Positions 34,338 through 44,008 of a DNA stretch of 64,000 bases are shown here, piece by piece (within the stretch, counting starts at the first letter, position 1; each line of letters begins with the position of its first letter). The notes below the pieces were generated by a model that did no database searches, had not been told where the DNA came from, and saw only the letters and a program-made list of their open reading frames with translations. Position numbers and translations under genes: made by a program. The DNA is from SKHV01 sp963678565 (GTDB lineage Bacteria; Bacteroidota; Bacteroidia; Bacteroidales; Prolixibacteraceae): positions 3,903,251-3,967,250 of the forward strand of contig OY782875.1 of NCBI GenBank assembly GCA_963678565.1, in the 5' to 3' direction.

Positions 34338-36068
34338 TTATGCGTTAAAATCATCTTTTTTAATATCTCGAACCATCAATTGAATCGAAGTTCGGCCTCT
34401 GAAATGGTTTTCTACCAAGGAATAACAAATATCGAACGGAACTCCCGCCTCCACAATTGGCCATTGGTCTGACTGCGAAAAAGCAATACCACTATAGCGA
34501 TGCGACGAACTATTAGGTTCGGCCAAATCGAGCTTTATGTGTTCTAAATTTTTCCCAACTAAACGACTGGTTCCGGCATCAAATACATCCTCTGAAAGAA
34601 AAACAGGTGTCATATTATGTGGACCATAGGGTTCAAACTGTTTCAAAATTCGAATCAATTTTGGATTGATTTCCGAAAGTTGTAAACGACTATCCACTTC
34701 AATGGTTTGAGTTGATTGTACCTTGGTAATATTGTCTTTCACAAATTGCTCAAAGCGCTCTGTAAACGGACGAATATTTTCAATCTTCAGCGTTAATCCG
34801 GCAGCATACATATGCCCACCATACGATTCTAATAAATCGCTACACGAATCAATGGCTTCATACAAATCGAATCCATTTACCGAGCGCGCCGACCCAGTTG
34901 CAACTCCATTCGATTCAGTTAAAATTACCGTAGGGCGATAAAAATAATCGGTAACTCGAGAGGCCACAATTCCAACCACTCCCTTATGCCAATCGCGGTT
35001 ATACAATACCGTCGATTGTTTACTTAAAAGCTCTTCGCTGCTATTAATTGTTTCAAGTGCTTCTTGGGTAATATCACGATCAAGCGATTTTCTGATTTCA
35101 TTGAATGAGTTAATTTCTTCACCCATTTTCATTGCTTCTTCTTCATCTTCACAAACCAGCAATTCAACCGACTTTTTTCCATGTTCAATTCTTCCGGCGG
35201 CATTTATCCTAGGCCCAATTTTGAAAACGATATCATTTATAGACAGTTGAATATTCGAAACCCCGGAATTCTTGATTAGTGTTTTTATACCAACACTCGG
35301 ATCGGCATTCAGTTTTTTCAAACCAAAATGCGCTAAAACTCTATTTTCTCCGGTTACCGGAACTATATCGGCTGCAATACTAACTACTACCAAATCGAGC
35401 AAGTCATACAAATTCAAAAGCGGCTCATTAAATTGCTGGCAATAACCTTGTAGCAATTTAAATCCAACCCCACAGCCCGATAACTCCTTATATGGATAAG
35501 TGCAATTGGGTTGCTTCGGATCTAAAACAGCAACTGCATCCGGAATTGTATCTCCCGGCGTATGATGATCGCATATAATGAAATCAATATGACGAGTTTT
35601 AGCATAAGCAATCTTTTCAACTGCTTTAATACCACAATCGAGTACAATGATAAGCGAAAACTTATCGTTGGCTGCCGATTCAATCGCTTTTGGCGAAACA
35701 CCGTAACCTTCAGAATAACGATCGGGAATATAAAAATGAAGATCTTCAATTTTGTTTTTCAGGTATAAGTACATGAGCGAAACCGATGTAGTACCATCCA
35801 CATCGTAATCTCCATAAATCATTACTTTTTCCTGATTTTCAATTGCTTGATGTAAGCGCGCAACAGCCTTATCCATGTCTTTCATAAGAAATGGATCGTG
35901 GAGATCAGCCATACGAGGACGAAAAAATGCTTTTGCTTGATCGTAGGTTTTTATATCCCGCTGAACAAGCAGATTAGCAATGGTCATATCCACATTTAAT
36001 TTGGCAGACAGATGTTTTACATCGTTATTATCTCCGGGGTTTTTTAATTTCCAGGCTTTTCTTGCCAT
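34338..36068 (-). CDS. recJ: Single-stranded-DNA-specific exonuclease RecJ
   Basis: 5' to 3' ssDNA exonuclease in recombination and mismatch repair. 576 residues from the ATG at 36068 (MARKAWKLKNPG); an ATG at 36083 would add five residues. DHH phosphoesterase motifs: YGDYDVDGTTS, DCGIKA, CDHHTPGD, and the DHHA1 region GRIEHGKKS plus GSARSVNGFDL and SYGGHMYAAGL. It is a single gene, with a gene-free region of about 375 bases upstream shared with lysS. Confidence 0.94.
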   Translation of the reverse strand: MARKAWKLKNPGDNNDVKHLSAKLNVDMTIANLLVQRDIKTYDQAKAFFRPRMADLHDPFLMKDMDKAVARLHQAIENQEKVMIYGDYDVDGTTSVSLMYLYLKNKIEDLHFYIPDRYSEGYGVSPKAIESAANDKFSLIIVLDCGIKAVEKIAYAKTRHIDFIICDHHTPGDTIPDAVAVLDPKQPNCTYPYKELSGCGVGFKLLQGYCQQFNEPLLNLYDLLDLVVVSIAADIVPVTGENRVLAHFGLKKLNADPSVGIKTLIKNSGVSNIQLSINDIVFKIGPRINAAGRIEHGKKSVELLVCEDEEEAMKMGEEINSFNEIRKSLDRDITQEALETINSSEELLSKQSTVLYNRDWHKGVVGIVASRVTDYFYRPTVILTESNGVATGSARSVNGFDLYEAIDSCSDLLESYGGHMYAAGLTLKIENIRPFTERFEQFVKDNITKVQSTQTIEVDSRLQLSEINPKLIRILKQFEPYGPHNMTPVFLSEDVFDAGTSRLVGKNLEHIKLDLAEPNSSSHRYSGIAFSQSDQWPIVEAGVPFDICYSLVENHFRGRTSIQLMVRDIKKDDFNA

Positions 36069-36444
36069 GCTTATAAAACTCACGTGATTGAAACAAGCAT
36101 CAAAGATAAGAAAACCGCATGCAACTAAAAATTAAAACCTCCTTATAGAATAAAGTTTTCAGGAGGCCTATTCTAACTATTTAACAATCAAATCATCCCT
36201 ACTCAAATTATTTTTAAAACCACTGTAAAACAGCCCAAAAATGAAGGATTTAGCTGATTTTAAAATGCTATTTCAGAAAATGTTTCTTAACAATTCTATT
36301 TTATTCTAACTCAAAATTTCAACTAGAATAATTGGCTGAAATTAAAAGAAAACCCTCCTCAAATTATTATTCTATTCCCGTTCTAAATCAACTTATTAAA
36401 AAATTCGTGTACATTTGCACAAATTTTCAAAAATAGAATTCAAA
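36069..36444. other. Gene-free region between recJ and lysS
   Basis: Holds both divergent promoters. On the plus strand a TACATTTG element lies at 36410-36417. At 36138-36175 two inverted repeats interleave (see finding). Nothing else recognisable; AT-rich. Confidence 0.6.
36410..36417 (+). promoter_or_regulatory. Putative -7 element of lysS
   Basis: TACATTTG matches TAnnTTTG and ends 27 bases before the ATG at 36445. An in-frame TTG at 36415 overlaps this element, so it is not the start. Confidence 0.5.
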
Positions 36445-38151
36445 ATGAGTATCCGGGAATTAAGCGAACAAGAAGTTATTCGAAGAAATTCTTTAAAAAG
36501 ATTGCGCGAATTAGGTATCGATCCATACCCTGCCGCAGAGTTTGTAACCACACACACAACAAACACTTTAAAGAAGGAATTTAAACCCGAAGAGGAAAAC
36601 TTACCCGAAGTTACCGTGGCCGGAAGAATTATGAGCCGACGCATCATGGGAAAAGCTTCTTTTGTGGAACTTCAGGATGAATCAGGGAGAATTCAATTGT
36701 ATTTCAACAGAGACGAAATTTGTCAGGGAGACGACAAAACACAATACAACGAAGTTTTCAAAAAATTACTCGACATTGGTGATATCATTGGTGTTTCAGG
36801 AAGAGTTTTTGTAACTCAAATGGGGGAAACAACCATCGATGTAAAAGAATTTACGGTATTAAGTAAATCAATTCGTCCGCTTCCGATTGTAAAAGAAAAA
36901 GATGGAAAAACTTTCGATGCTTTTTCTGATCCGGAAATGCGTTATCGTCAACGCTATGTCGACTTGATTGTGAACCCAAAAATTCGCGATCATTTTAAGC
37001 AACGCACTAAGGTCATCAATACCATGCGTCAGTTGTTTAACGAACATGATTACCTTGAGGTAGAAACGCCGATTTTACAACCAATTCCGGGAGGCGCAGC
37101 TGCCAGACCCTTCAAAACGCATCACAATGCACTCGACATTCCTTTGTACATGCGTATCGCTAACGAGCTTTACCTAAAACGCTTAATTGTTGGTGGATAC
37201 GAAGGGGTTTACGAGTTTGCAAAAGACTTTAGAAACGAAGGAATGGATCGCACCCATAATCCAGAATTTACCGTAATGGAAATTTATGTAGCCTATAAGG
37301 ACTACAACTGGATGATGGATTTCACGGAAGAAATGATTGAACGTGTTGCTTTGGCTTTACACGGCAAAACACAAGTTCAGGTAGGCGATAAAACCATCGA
37401 TTTCAAACGTCCGTTCAAGCGTATTAGCATGCTTGATTCAATCCAAGAACACACAGGATTTGACATCAACGGAATGGATGACATTCAATTACGTGAAGTT
37501 TGCAAAAAACTTGAAATAGAAGTCGACGAAACCATGGGAAAAGGAAAATTGATTGATGAAATTTTTGGAGAAAAATGTGAAGGAAATTACATTCAACCAA
37601 CTTTCATTACAGACTATCCTGTTGAAATGTCGCCACTATGTAAAAAACATCGCGAAAATTCTGAATTAACTGAACGATTCGAATTGATGGTAAATGGTAA
37701 AGAACTTTGTAATGCTTACTCAGAGTTGAACGACCCAATCGATCAGTTAGAGCGTTTTCAGGATCAATTAAAGCTTTCAGAAAAAGGAGACGATGAAGCC
37801 ATGTTCATAGATATGGATTTTGTGCGTGCCCTTGAATACGGAATGCCACCAACTTCGGGAATGGGAATTGGAATTGACCGTTTGGTAATGCTAATGACCA
37901 ACCAAACTTCAATACAGGATGTACTTTTCTTCCCACAAATGAAACCGGAGAAAAAAGCAGTTGAATTAACCGACGAAGAAAAAGTAGTACTTGCGGTTTT
38001 AAAAGAAACAGCACCGATTGCACTAACTGAGGCGAAAGAAAAATCGGGATTAAGTAATAAAAAATGGGATAAGTCCATCAAAGGCTTGACTGGTAAAAAA
38101 ATTGCAAAGGTAGAAATGCAGAACGATGTACTTACAGTAGACCTTCTGTAA
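36445..38151 (+). CDS. lysS: Lysine--tRNA ligase, class II
   Basis: Charges tRNA-Lys. 568 residues starting MSIRELSEQEVIRRNSL. The N-terminal OB-fold anticodon domain (VTVAGRIMSRRIMGKASFVE) is followed by the class II core: motif 2 FRNEGMDRTHNPEFTVME and motif 3 GMGIGIDRLVML. After the usual end (~residue 500) there is an extra ~65-residue C-terminal module (KVVLAVLKETAPI...), a known trait of Bacteroidota LysRS. Single gene with its own promoter and terminator. Confidence 0.96.
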   Translation: MSIRELSEQEVIRRNSLKRLRELGIDPYPAAEFVTTHTTNTLKKEFKPEEENLPEVTVAGRIMSRRIMGKASFVELQDESGRIQLYFNRDEICQGDDKTQYNEVFKKLLDIGDIIGVSGRVFVTQMGETTIDVKEFTVLSKSIRPLPIVKEKDGKTFDAFSDPEMRYRQRYVDLIVNPKIRDHFKQRTKVINTMRQLFNEHDYLEVETPILQPIPGGAAARPFKTHHNALDIPLYMRIANELYLKRLIVGGYEGVYEFAKDFRNEGMDRTHNPEFTVMEIYVAYKDYNWMMDFTEEMIERVALALHGKTQVQVGDKTIDFKRPFKRISMLDSIQEHTGFDINGMDDIQLREVCKKLEIEVDETMGKGKLIDEIFGEKCEGNYIQPTFITDYPVEMSPLCKKHRENSELTERFELMVNGKELCNAYSELNDPIDQLERFQDQLKLSEKGDDEAMFIDMDFVRALEYGMPPTSGMGIGIDRLVMLMTNQTSIQDVLFFPQMKPEKKAVELTDEEKVVLAVLKETAPIALTEAKEKSGLSNKKWDKSIKGLTGKKIAKVEMQNDVLTVDLL

Positions 38152-38175
38152 CACTCAAAATATAACCTATTAACT

Positions 38176-38200
38176 AAGCTGGCTTTAAGTCAGCTTTTTT
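38176..38200 (+). terminator. lysS terminator
   Basis: AAGCTGGC pairs with GTCAGCTT (one G-T pair) around TTTAA, then a T run. About 25 bases after the lysS stop. Confidence 0.8.
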
Positions 38201-38291
38201 ATTTCTAAACCACGTGACAGTAAAATAGTTAAATATCATTACTTTATACAGAACTAATTACAATAGAACTGTGATTCAATCTGTTTTTTTG

Positions 38292-38299
38292 TATTTTTG
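38292..38299 (+). promoter_or_regulatory. Putative -7 element of gpsA
   Basis: TATTTTTG, 25 bases before the ATG at 38325. No convincing -33 element. Confidence 0.45.
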
Positions 38300-38324
38300 C
38301 TGTTCACTTATCATAAATTTTTAG

Positions 38325-39320
38325 ATGTTCAAGAATCCAAAAATTGCAATTATAGGGTCTGGAAGCTGGGCAACCGCTCTGGCTAAAATTATTCTCAACA
38401 ATGTTGAATCAATCAACTGGTACGTGAGAAACCCTATAACAATTGATCAGTTTAAAAAGAAAAATCACAATCCGAACTATTTATGTGATGTTCTATTCGA
38501 TATAAATAGAATAAATTTCACAAGCGATATCAACGAGGCTGTTGCCGATGCTGACATTATAATTTTAGTTACTCCATCAGCCTTTTTGAAAGAAACGCTT
38601 GAAAAACTTGAAATTGATATCAGCAATAAATTTGTTGTTTCTGCCATCAAAGGAATTATCCCCGATGGAAATCAAATAGTAGGAAAATACATCAATGCCG
38701 AATTCAACGTTCCTTTTGATATGATTGGCGTAATTGCCGGTCCATGTCATGCCGAAGAAGTTGCACTCGAAAGACTATCGTACTTAACAGTTGCTTGTCC
38801 TGATGTTAAAAAAGCACGCGGTTTTGCATTTTTATTAGAATGCTCCTACATGCGTACCAATATTTCGGATGACATTTATGGAACCGAATACTCTTCGGTA
38901 TTGAAAAATGTAATTTCAATTGCTTCAGGAATTTGTCATGGATTGTATTATGGTGATAACTTTCAAGCGGTTTTAATTTCAAATGCAATTCAAGAAATTA
39001 AGCGATTTGTCGATAAAGTGCATCCAATTACGCGCGACATCAAAAGCTCGGCCTATTTAGGCGATTTGCTGGTAACTGCGTATTCTCAGTTTAGCCGTAA
39101 TCGACTCTTCGGAAATATGATTGGGAAAGGCTATACGGTGCGTTCGGCCCAATTAGAAATGCACATGGTGGCTGAAGGTTATTATGCCGTAAAATGCATT
39201 AAAGACATCAATGAAGAATACAATGTGAGCATGCCAATTTGCGATGCAGTTTACAATATTTGCTACGAACATATTTCACCTGCAATTGAAATAAGACTGC
39301 TCACTGAAAATTTGCGATAA
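38325..39320 (+). CDS. gpsA: NAD(P)-dependent glycerol-3-phosphate dehydrogenase
   Basis: Makes sn-glycerol-3-phosphate for membrane lipids. 331 residues. Rossmann motif IIGSGSWATALAK, then VSAIKGI, VIAGPCHAEEVA, the catalytic-lysine region EYSSVLKNVISIASGI, and the substrate-binding SSAYLGDLLVTAYSQFSRN. Conserved throughout; no operon partner. Confidence 0.95.
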   Translation: MFKNPKIAIIGSGSWATALAKIILNNVESINWYVRNPITIDQFKKKNHNPNYLCDVLFDINRINFTSDINEAVADADIIILVTPSAFLKETLEKLEIDISNKFVVSAIKGIIPDGNQIVGKYINAEFNVPFDMIGVIAGPCHAEEVALERLSYLTVACPDVKKARGFAFLLECSYMRTNISDDIYGTEYSSVLKNVISIASGICHGLYYGDNFQAVLISNAIQEIKRFVDKVHPITRDIKSSAYLGDLLVTAYSQFSRNRLFGNMIGKGYTVRSAQLEMHMVAEGYYAVKCIKDINEEYNVSMPICDAVYNICYEHISPAIEIRLLTENLR

Positions 39321-39340
39321 ACAGTAAAACAAATAAATAG

Positions 39341-39370
39341 AAAAGCGTGCAGGCCCCCTGTGCGCTTTTT
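39341..39370 (+). terminator. gpsA terminator
   Basis: A 13-bp stem (39341-39353 with 39357-39369, two G-T pairs) around CCC, followed by a T run. Confidence 0.82.
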
Positions 39371-39384
39371 GTTTAAATTTGAAT

Positions 39385-40302
39385 ATGATAAAAGCAAACC
39401 CAACACGTATTAAAGGATACATATTTGCACTTATAGCAACCATTGCCTTTTCTAATGTTTACATTTTTAGCAAGGCCGCCTTAAACGAGGTTTCGCTTGC
39501 AAAATTTTGGGTGTATTGGTTTTTGATTGGAGCAATCGGAAGTTTGATAATTACCATATGGCGAAGATCATTTAAAGTTTTAAAAAACAAGCCCCTAAAA
39601 AGTTATCGTATTTTTGGAGTTCTGGCAATAATGGAAATTGTAACGACCTCTACTTTTTTCATTTCTATTAATATGATTGAAAATCCATCGGTCACCTCCT
39701 TTATCGGAAATATGTACATGGTTTTCATTATTATTCTTGGAGTCGTTTTCTTGAAAGAGAAGTTTTCGAGAATTGAACGAATTGGAGCTGCAATAACCAT
39801 AACAGGTGCTTTTATTGTTGGCTACAAAGGCGGAAACTCAATCTCAGATTACTTTATTAAAGGAACCAGCATGGTGATCATTAATGCTTTTCTAGCCGCC
39901 TCCACTTCAATTGTTGCAAAAAAAACCATCGATAAATTCAATCCAGAAATAGTAAATCTAAATCGTACGGTTGTACTTCTCTTGGCTGCATTTGTATTTT
40001 TAATCATCAAAGGTGAAAACCTTCAAGTTCCACCATCGGCATTAAAAAACATGATCATTGGAGGTTTATTAGGCCCCATTACTGCCATCCTTTCGGTTTA
40101 CTATTCCTATAAATACATCGAAGCATCACACTCGTCGGTTATTCAAGGCTTAAAAGGAGCTTTTGTGCTTATTGGTTCTTTTTTGTTTTTCAAAACATTA
40201 CCCGAAAACTACCAAATTGTTGGAGGAATTATTTCGGTATTGGGCGTGCTTATAATGACGCTTTCAAAATCGATATTCAAAAGCCGAAAATCCAAAACTT
40301 AA
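39385..40302 (+). CDS. EamA-family (DMT) transporter
   Basis: A 305-residue inner membrane protein with about ten hydrophobic helices arranged as two EamA halves (first helix IFALIATIAFSNVYIFSKAAL; second half from TSMVIINAFLAASTSIVAKK). These transporters move small metabolites, often out of the cell. The ATG at 39385 is preferred to a TTG at 39379. A TAAATTTG stretch directly before it looks promoter-like but leaves almost no leader. The substrate is unknown. Confidence 0.85.
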   Translation: MIKANPTRIKGYIFALIATIAFSNVYIFSKAALNEVSLAKFWVYWFLIGAIGSLIITIWRRSFKVLKNKPLKSYRIFGVLAIMEIVTTSTFFISINMIENPSVTSFIGNMYMVFIIILGVVFLKEKFSRIERIGAAITITGAFIVGYKGGNSISDYFIKGTSMVIINAFLAASTSIVAKKTIDKFNPEIVNLNRTVVLLLAAFVFLIIKGENLQVPPSALKNMIIGGLLGPITAILSVYYSYKYIEASHSSVIQGLKGAFVLIGSFLFFKTLPENYQIVGGIISVLGVLIMTLSKSIFKSRKSKT

Positions 40303-40338
40303 CTTTCAAATTGCATTTTCATTCTTTAATTTAGCTCC

Positions 40339-40812
40339 ATGCGCGAATTAAATTACAAACAAGCTCTTTCAAAAGCAATGGCTATTTGCAGCAGGTCGGA
40401 AAAGTGCATCAACGACATTGAAAAGAAACTGCAAAACTGGAATATTTCGTCAAGCGATTCAGAAAAAATTATCGACGAACTAATTGAACAGGAATTCATT
40501 GACGAACAACGATTTGCCGAATTCTATGTGCGCGATAAGTTTCGATTTAATTATTGGGGCAAAATTAAAATCAGATACATGTTGTCGGGAAAGGGAATTC
40601 CGTCAAATCTTATAAATCAAGCGATCACAGGGCAAATCGAAGAAGAAGATTACCTCAACACAGCCATTGAATTGCTTTCACAAAAAGCAAGAAAAATACA
40701 TGCTGAAGATGATTTTGAAATGCGAGCAAAGCTTACCCGATTTGCACAAGGAAGAGGGTTCGAGTTTGAAATTATCAATCGGGCTTTAACGCAAATTTCA
40801 GAGAACAATTGA
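40339..40812 (+). CDS. recX: Regulatory protein RecX
   Basis: A 157-residue helical protein modulating RecA filaments. The RecX pattern of three-helix repeats is visible: CINDIEKKLQNWNIS, IIDELIEQEFIDEQRFAEFYVRDKF, WGKIKIRYMLSGKGIP, and FAQGRGFEFEIINRAL. It follows the transporter by 36 bases and is not beside recA. Length fits the family. Confidence 0.88.
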   Translation: MRELNYKQALSKAMAICSRSEKCINDIEKKLQNWNISSSDSEKIIDELIEQEFIDEQRFAEFYVRDKFRFNYWGKIKIRYMLSGKGIPSNLINQAITGQIEEEDYLNTAIELLSQKARKIHAEDDFEMRAKLTRFAQGRGFEFEIINRALTQISENN

Positions 40813-40852
40813 GATTCAAAGCTTCAAGCTTTCAACTTCAGCCCAACTATAT

Positions 40853-40860
40853 TACTTTTG
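40853..40860 (+). promoter_or_regulatory. Putative -7 element of prfB
   Basis: TACTTTTG, 24 bases before the prfB ATG at 40885. No TTTG at the expected -33 distance. Confidence 0.5.
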
Positions 40861-40884
40861 CATCACATTTTTAAATAAAAAAGT

Positions 40885-41974
40885 ATGATTTTAAAAGACC
40901 AGGTGAAAGATTTGGTTGAGCGCCGGGATGCGCTAAGGGGGTATCTTTGACATCGATGCGAAATTAATTCAACTCGAAGAAGAAGAACTCAAAACTCAAG
41001 ATCCTAGCTTTTGGGAAAATGCCAAAGAAGCAGAAGCCCAAATGAAAGTGATTAGAGGAATAAAGCAATGGACGGATGCCTATAAAGAAACCGACGAATC
41101 GATTGAAGATCTATTGGTTTTACACGAATTCCAACTAGCAGGAGAAGCTGATGAGGCCGAAGTTGAAGAACAGTATAAAACTACGCTAGATTTAATAGAA
41201 ACTTTAGAAGCAAAAAATATGCTTCGAAAAGAAGAAGATAAACTAGGTGCAGTACTTCGAATTAATGCCGGAGCAGGAGGAACCGAAAGTAACGACTGGG
41301 CAGAGATGCTTTTCAGAATGTACAATCGCTGGGCCGATGCTCACAACTACAATTTTAAAGTGGTGGAATACCTTCAGGGAGAAGATGCTGGAATTAAAAA
41401 CTGCACCGTTCAAATCGAAGGTGAATTTGCCTATGGAAACTTAAAAAGTGAGAATGGAGTACACCGCTTGGTGCGCATTTCACCATTTAATGCGCAGGGA
41501 AAACGTCAAACTTCATTTACTTCGGTTTATGTTGCTCCATTGGTCGACGACACCATTGAAGTAGAAATAAATCCATCGGACATTGACTTTGAAACCATGC
41601 GTTCGAGCGGTGCCGGAGGTCAAAATGTAAACAAGGTGGAAACGGCAGTTCGACTGCGTCACCATCCAACCGGAATTGTAATTGAAAACTCCGAAAGTCG
41701 TTCTCAGTTGCAAAACAAAGAAAATGCCATGCGTTTACTGAAATCTCAATTATACGAAATTGAATTACGCAAACGCCAAGAAGAAACCATGAAAATTGAA
41801 GCCGGCAAGAAAAAAATCGAATGGGGATCGCAAATTCGTTCCTATGTAATGCAGCCATACAAAATGGTGAAAGATGTACGCACAGGACACGAAACGGGCA
41901 ATGTTCAAGCTGTAATGGATGGCGATTTAGATGGTTTTATCAAAGCCTATTTAATGGAGTTTGGTGGAAAATAA
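40885..41974 (+). CDS. prfB: Peptide chain release factor 2, with programmed +1 frameshift
   Basis: Releases peptides at UGA and UAA. The first 21 codons (MILKDQVKDLVERRDALRGYL) run into an in-frame TGA at 40948-40950; reading continues in the +1 frame from GAC at 40949 (IDAKLIQLEEEELK). The joined product is about 362 residues, as for E. coli RF2. Conserved features: tripeptide anticodon SPF (RISPFNAQGKRQTSF) and the GGQ loop SSGAGGQNVNKVETAVRLRH. A frame starting at 41042 would lack the N-terminal domain. The next gene begins 51 bases later. Confidence 0.96.
40936..40951 (+). promoter_or_regulatory. prfB +1 recoding site
   Basis: AGGGGG (internal Shine-Dalgarno-like, 40936-40941), TAT, CTT, TGA, C. 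This is the classical autoregulatory site: when RF2 is scarce the ribosome slips from CTT into TTT and bypasses TGA. The bases appear identical to the E. coli site as I recall it. Confidence 0.93.
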
Positions 41975-42025
41975 ACCTTTAAATCCTACTCCTGTTAAAA
42001 ATGCAAGAATCAAAATTTAAACAAT

Positions 42026-42367
42026 ATGATTACAATATACCACAATACACGATGCAAGAAAAGTAGAGATGGATTTGATTTTCTAGAAGAAAAAGGAATT
42101 GATTTTGAAGTACGCCAGTACCTCAAAGACCCCTTGACTGCTGAAGAACTAAAAGCTTTAATTAGCAAAACAGGACTAACACCGTTTGATATTATTCGTA
42201 AAGAGGAAGCCTATTTCAAGCAAAACTTAAAAGGCAAAGATTTAAGCGACAATGAATGGATTGAAGAAATGTTGAAAGAACCCAAACTCATTCAGCGGCC
42301 AATTGTAGAAAACGGCAATAAAGCAGTACTTGCTCGTCCTGCTGAAGAAATTGAAAAAATACTATAA
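42026..42367 (+). CDS. ArsC/Spx-family thioredoxin-fold protein
   Basis: A 113-residue protein with the family site HNTRCKKSRDG near the N-terminus (one Cys), then QYLKDPLTAEELKAL, and QRPIVENGNKAVLARP. This is the ArsC (glutaredoxin-dependent arsenate reductase)/YffB/Spx family. Arsenate reductases usually carry HNPxCGTSR, so arsenate as substrate is not supported; a general thiol role is as likely. No ars operon surrounds it. Its end overlaps the convergent lipoprotein gene by 6 bases. Confidence 0.82.
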   Translation: MITIYHNTRCKKSRDGFDFLEEKGIDFEVRQYLKDPLTAEELKALISKTGLTPFDIIRKEEAYFKQNLKGKDLSDNEWIEEMLKEPKLIQRPIVENGNKAVLARPAEEIEKIL

Positions 42368-43165
42368 CAACTGTTGTTCTTTTAAGCGTTTGAGCTTTTC
42401 CTCAAGCGCTTTTTTTCTTTTAATCGCATTTGATAAATGATAAGCGTCAACAACAGCTTTTATATCATAATCTTCGAGTAGAATATAATAGTAATCGCTG
42501 CCCATAAATACACACTTGATTTTCAAATCGGGATGTTCAACAATGAAATTGATCACACTATCGCTTTTCCCTTCTCTATACGAAACCTTTTCCCATTTAT
42601 AATCTAAAAAGTCGCTCCGATGATTGTCTGGATCGTCTAAAGGAACTCGCTCCGATTTGGCTTGCAGCTTTTTATCATAAACCCGAATTCCGGTATGCTT
42701 CATCCATTCCTTGCCCATATAGTTACTGATGAGGTAGAACTCACCTCTTTCATCTAAATAAACTTGCAAGAACGAGCGATCCCACGATCGATTAAAGGTT
42801 TGTCGCTTGGGAGTGTATTGAACATACTTATCATATTCCCCTTTCTCTTTCTTGAAATTCTTTTCGTAAACTGAAATTATTGAATCGGTAATTTCAATTT
42901 GCGACATGCAATCATCAATCATTTGGCGATACAAGTCCGACAAAATGTTTTTTGCAACTCCAACCTGAACCTCTGCCGAAGGGTACAAGACCTTAATTGA
43001 ATCGAAAATTTCAATAGCTCTGGCAGTATCGCCTTGCACTAAGATCATTTTACCCAAATTAATTTTCTTCACGGCTAATTCACGCGGCTGTGGTCCGCAA
43101 CTAACCAAAATTATCAATGAAAGAAATAAGAAGATTAAATGACGTATATTTTTAGATCTCAACAT
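42362..43165 (-). CDS. Lipoprotein of unknown function
   Basis: A 267-residue protein; the start at 43165 gives MLRSKNIRHLIFLFLSLIILVSCGP, a lipoprotein signal with lipobox ILVSC. Residues ~30-120 are helical, with one TPR-like unit (GDTARAIEIFDSIKVLYPSA), then a coiled stretch and a mixed beta part, ending in a charged coiled coil (RKKALEEKLKRLKEQQ). A longer frame from 43207 is less likely. I do not recognise a named family. Confidence 0.7.
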   Translation of the reverse strand: MLRSKNIRHLIFLFLSLIILVSCGPQPRELAVKKINLGKMILVQGDTARAIEIFDSIKVLYPSAEVQVGVAKNILSDLYRQMIDDCMSQIEITDSIISVYEKNFKKEKGEYDKYVQYTPKRQTFNRSWDRSFLQVYLDERGEFYLISNYMGKEWMKHTGIRVYDKKLQAKSERVPLDDPDNHRSDFLDYKWEKVSYREGKSDSVINFIVEHPDLKIKCVFMGSDYYYILLEDYDIKAVVDAYHLSNAIKRKKALEEKLKRLKEQQLL

Positions 43166-43265
43166 GATTTTCGATTTATAAAAATGTTCTATTACTTTTG
43201 TGTCCAAAAGTAAGATTTATTCGAGTTAGAATAAAACAATTTATCAGAACTTAACAATCAACAAC

Positions 43266-43790
43266 GTGGAAGTAAATTCAGTTTCTTTTTTTAAAGCAAA
43301 CCCTTATCAATTAGCAAACGACATTTTGCCTCCAATATTGATTGCTTGGAAAATAATTAATCCACAAAATTGCGGAAGCTTAATTAGAATTGCTGACACA
43401 ATTGGTTGCAAAAAAGTAATTTTTGTAAAAGGCGACAAACAAAACTTAGCAGACCGTTTAATTAGAAAAACAGCAGGCGAAAGCTTTAATAAACTCCCAT
43501 TTAAATTTGTTTCAGAAAATGAATGGATGCAAGCATTGCCTGAAAATTACCAAACGGTAGCCGTTGAAACAGCCAGCAACAGCAAAAACATTTATAAAAC
43601 CAGTTTACCTAAAAACATTGCTATAATGGTTGGAAACGAAAAAAAAGGAATTCCATCTGAAATTATTTCACAATGCAATCAAGTTGTCCATATTCCACTC
43701 CCAGGAAATTGCACCTCCTTAAATGTAACACAGGCTGCCTCCATTTCAATTTTCGAGTGGTTGCGCCAAACAAATTGCAATCACTGGTAA
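43266..43790 (+). CDS. TrmH/SpoU-type RNA methyltransferase
   Basis: A 174-residue protein starting with GTG at 43266. SPOUT motifs: motif 1 NPQNCGSLIRIADTIG, motif 2 VGNEKKGIP, motif 3 IPLPGNCTSLNVTQAASI, which forms the knotted SAM site. These enzymes methylate ribose 2'-OH of tRNA or rRNA. It lacks an N-terminal L30-like RNA domain, so the exact target is unknown. Convergent on nothing; it is followed by the tRNA-Glu promoter region. Confidence 0.88.
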   Translation: MEVNSVSFFKANPYQLANDILPPILIAWKIINPQNCGSLIRIADTIGCKKVIFVKGDKQNLADRLIRKTAGESFNKLPFKFVSENEWMQALPENYQTVAVETASNSKNIYKTSLPKNIAIMVGNEKKGIPSEIISQCNQVVHIPLPGNCTSLNVTQAASISIFEWLRQTNCNHW

Positions 43791-43958
43791 ATTTCGACTA
43801 TTGAATATCAGCCACTTACAAGAACCTGAAACTTTTTTTATTGGAGACCAATAAAATTTTAAATTTTTATTTGGAGAATTAAAAAAGATACAGTTTATTT
43901 GCAGCGCAATTTTCAGTTGCACACAAGGCAACAAAACTGCAAAAAGTTCAATATTTTT

Positions 43959-43989
43959 TTTGGAGATTTAAATAAGGTTTTTACCTTTG
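43959..43989 (+). promoter_or_regulatory. Consensus promoter of tRNA-Glu/rpsT
   Basis: TTTG (43959-43962), exactly 19 bases, TACCTTTG (43982-43989): a perfect match to the Bacteroidota TTTG-N19-TAnnTTTG promoter. It lies 19 bases before the tRNA. TTGGAGA at its -33 region recurs at 43841 and 43871, suggesting further upstream promoters. Confidence 0.85.
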
Positions 43990-44008
43990 CAATCCGAAAA
44001 TAAAACAC

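Noticed and set aside
42026..42367. Linking the ArsC-like gene to the ArsM-like locus as an arsenic system
   Set aside because: They are 30 kb apart with no ars genes between, and the ArsC active site lacks the arsenate reductase CGTSR pattern.
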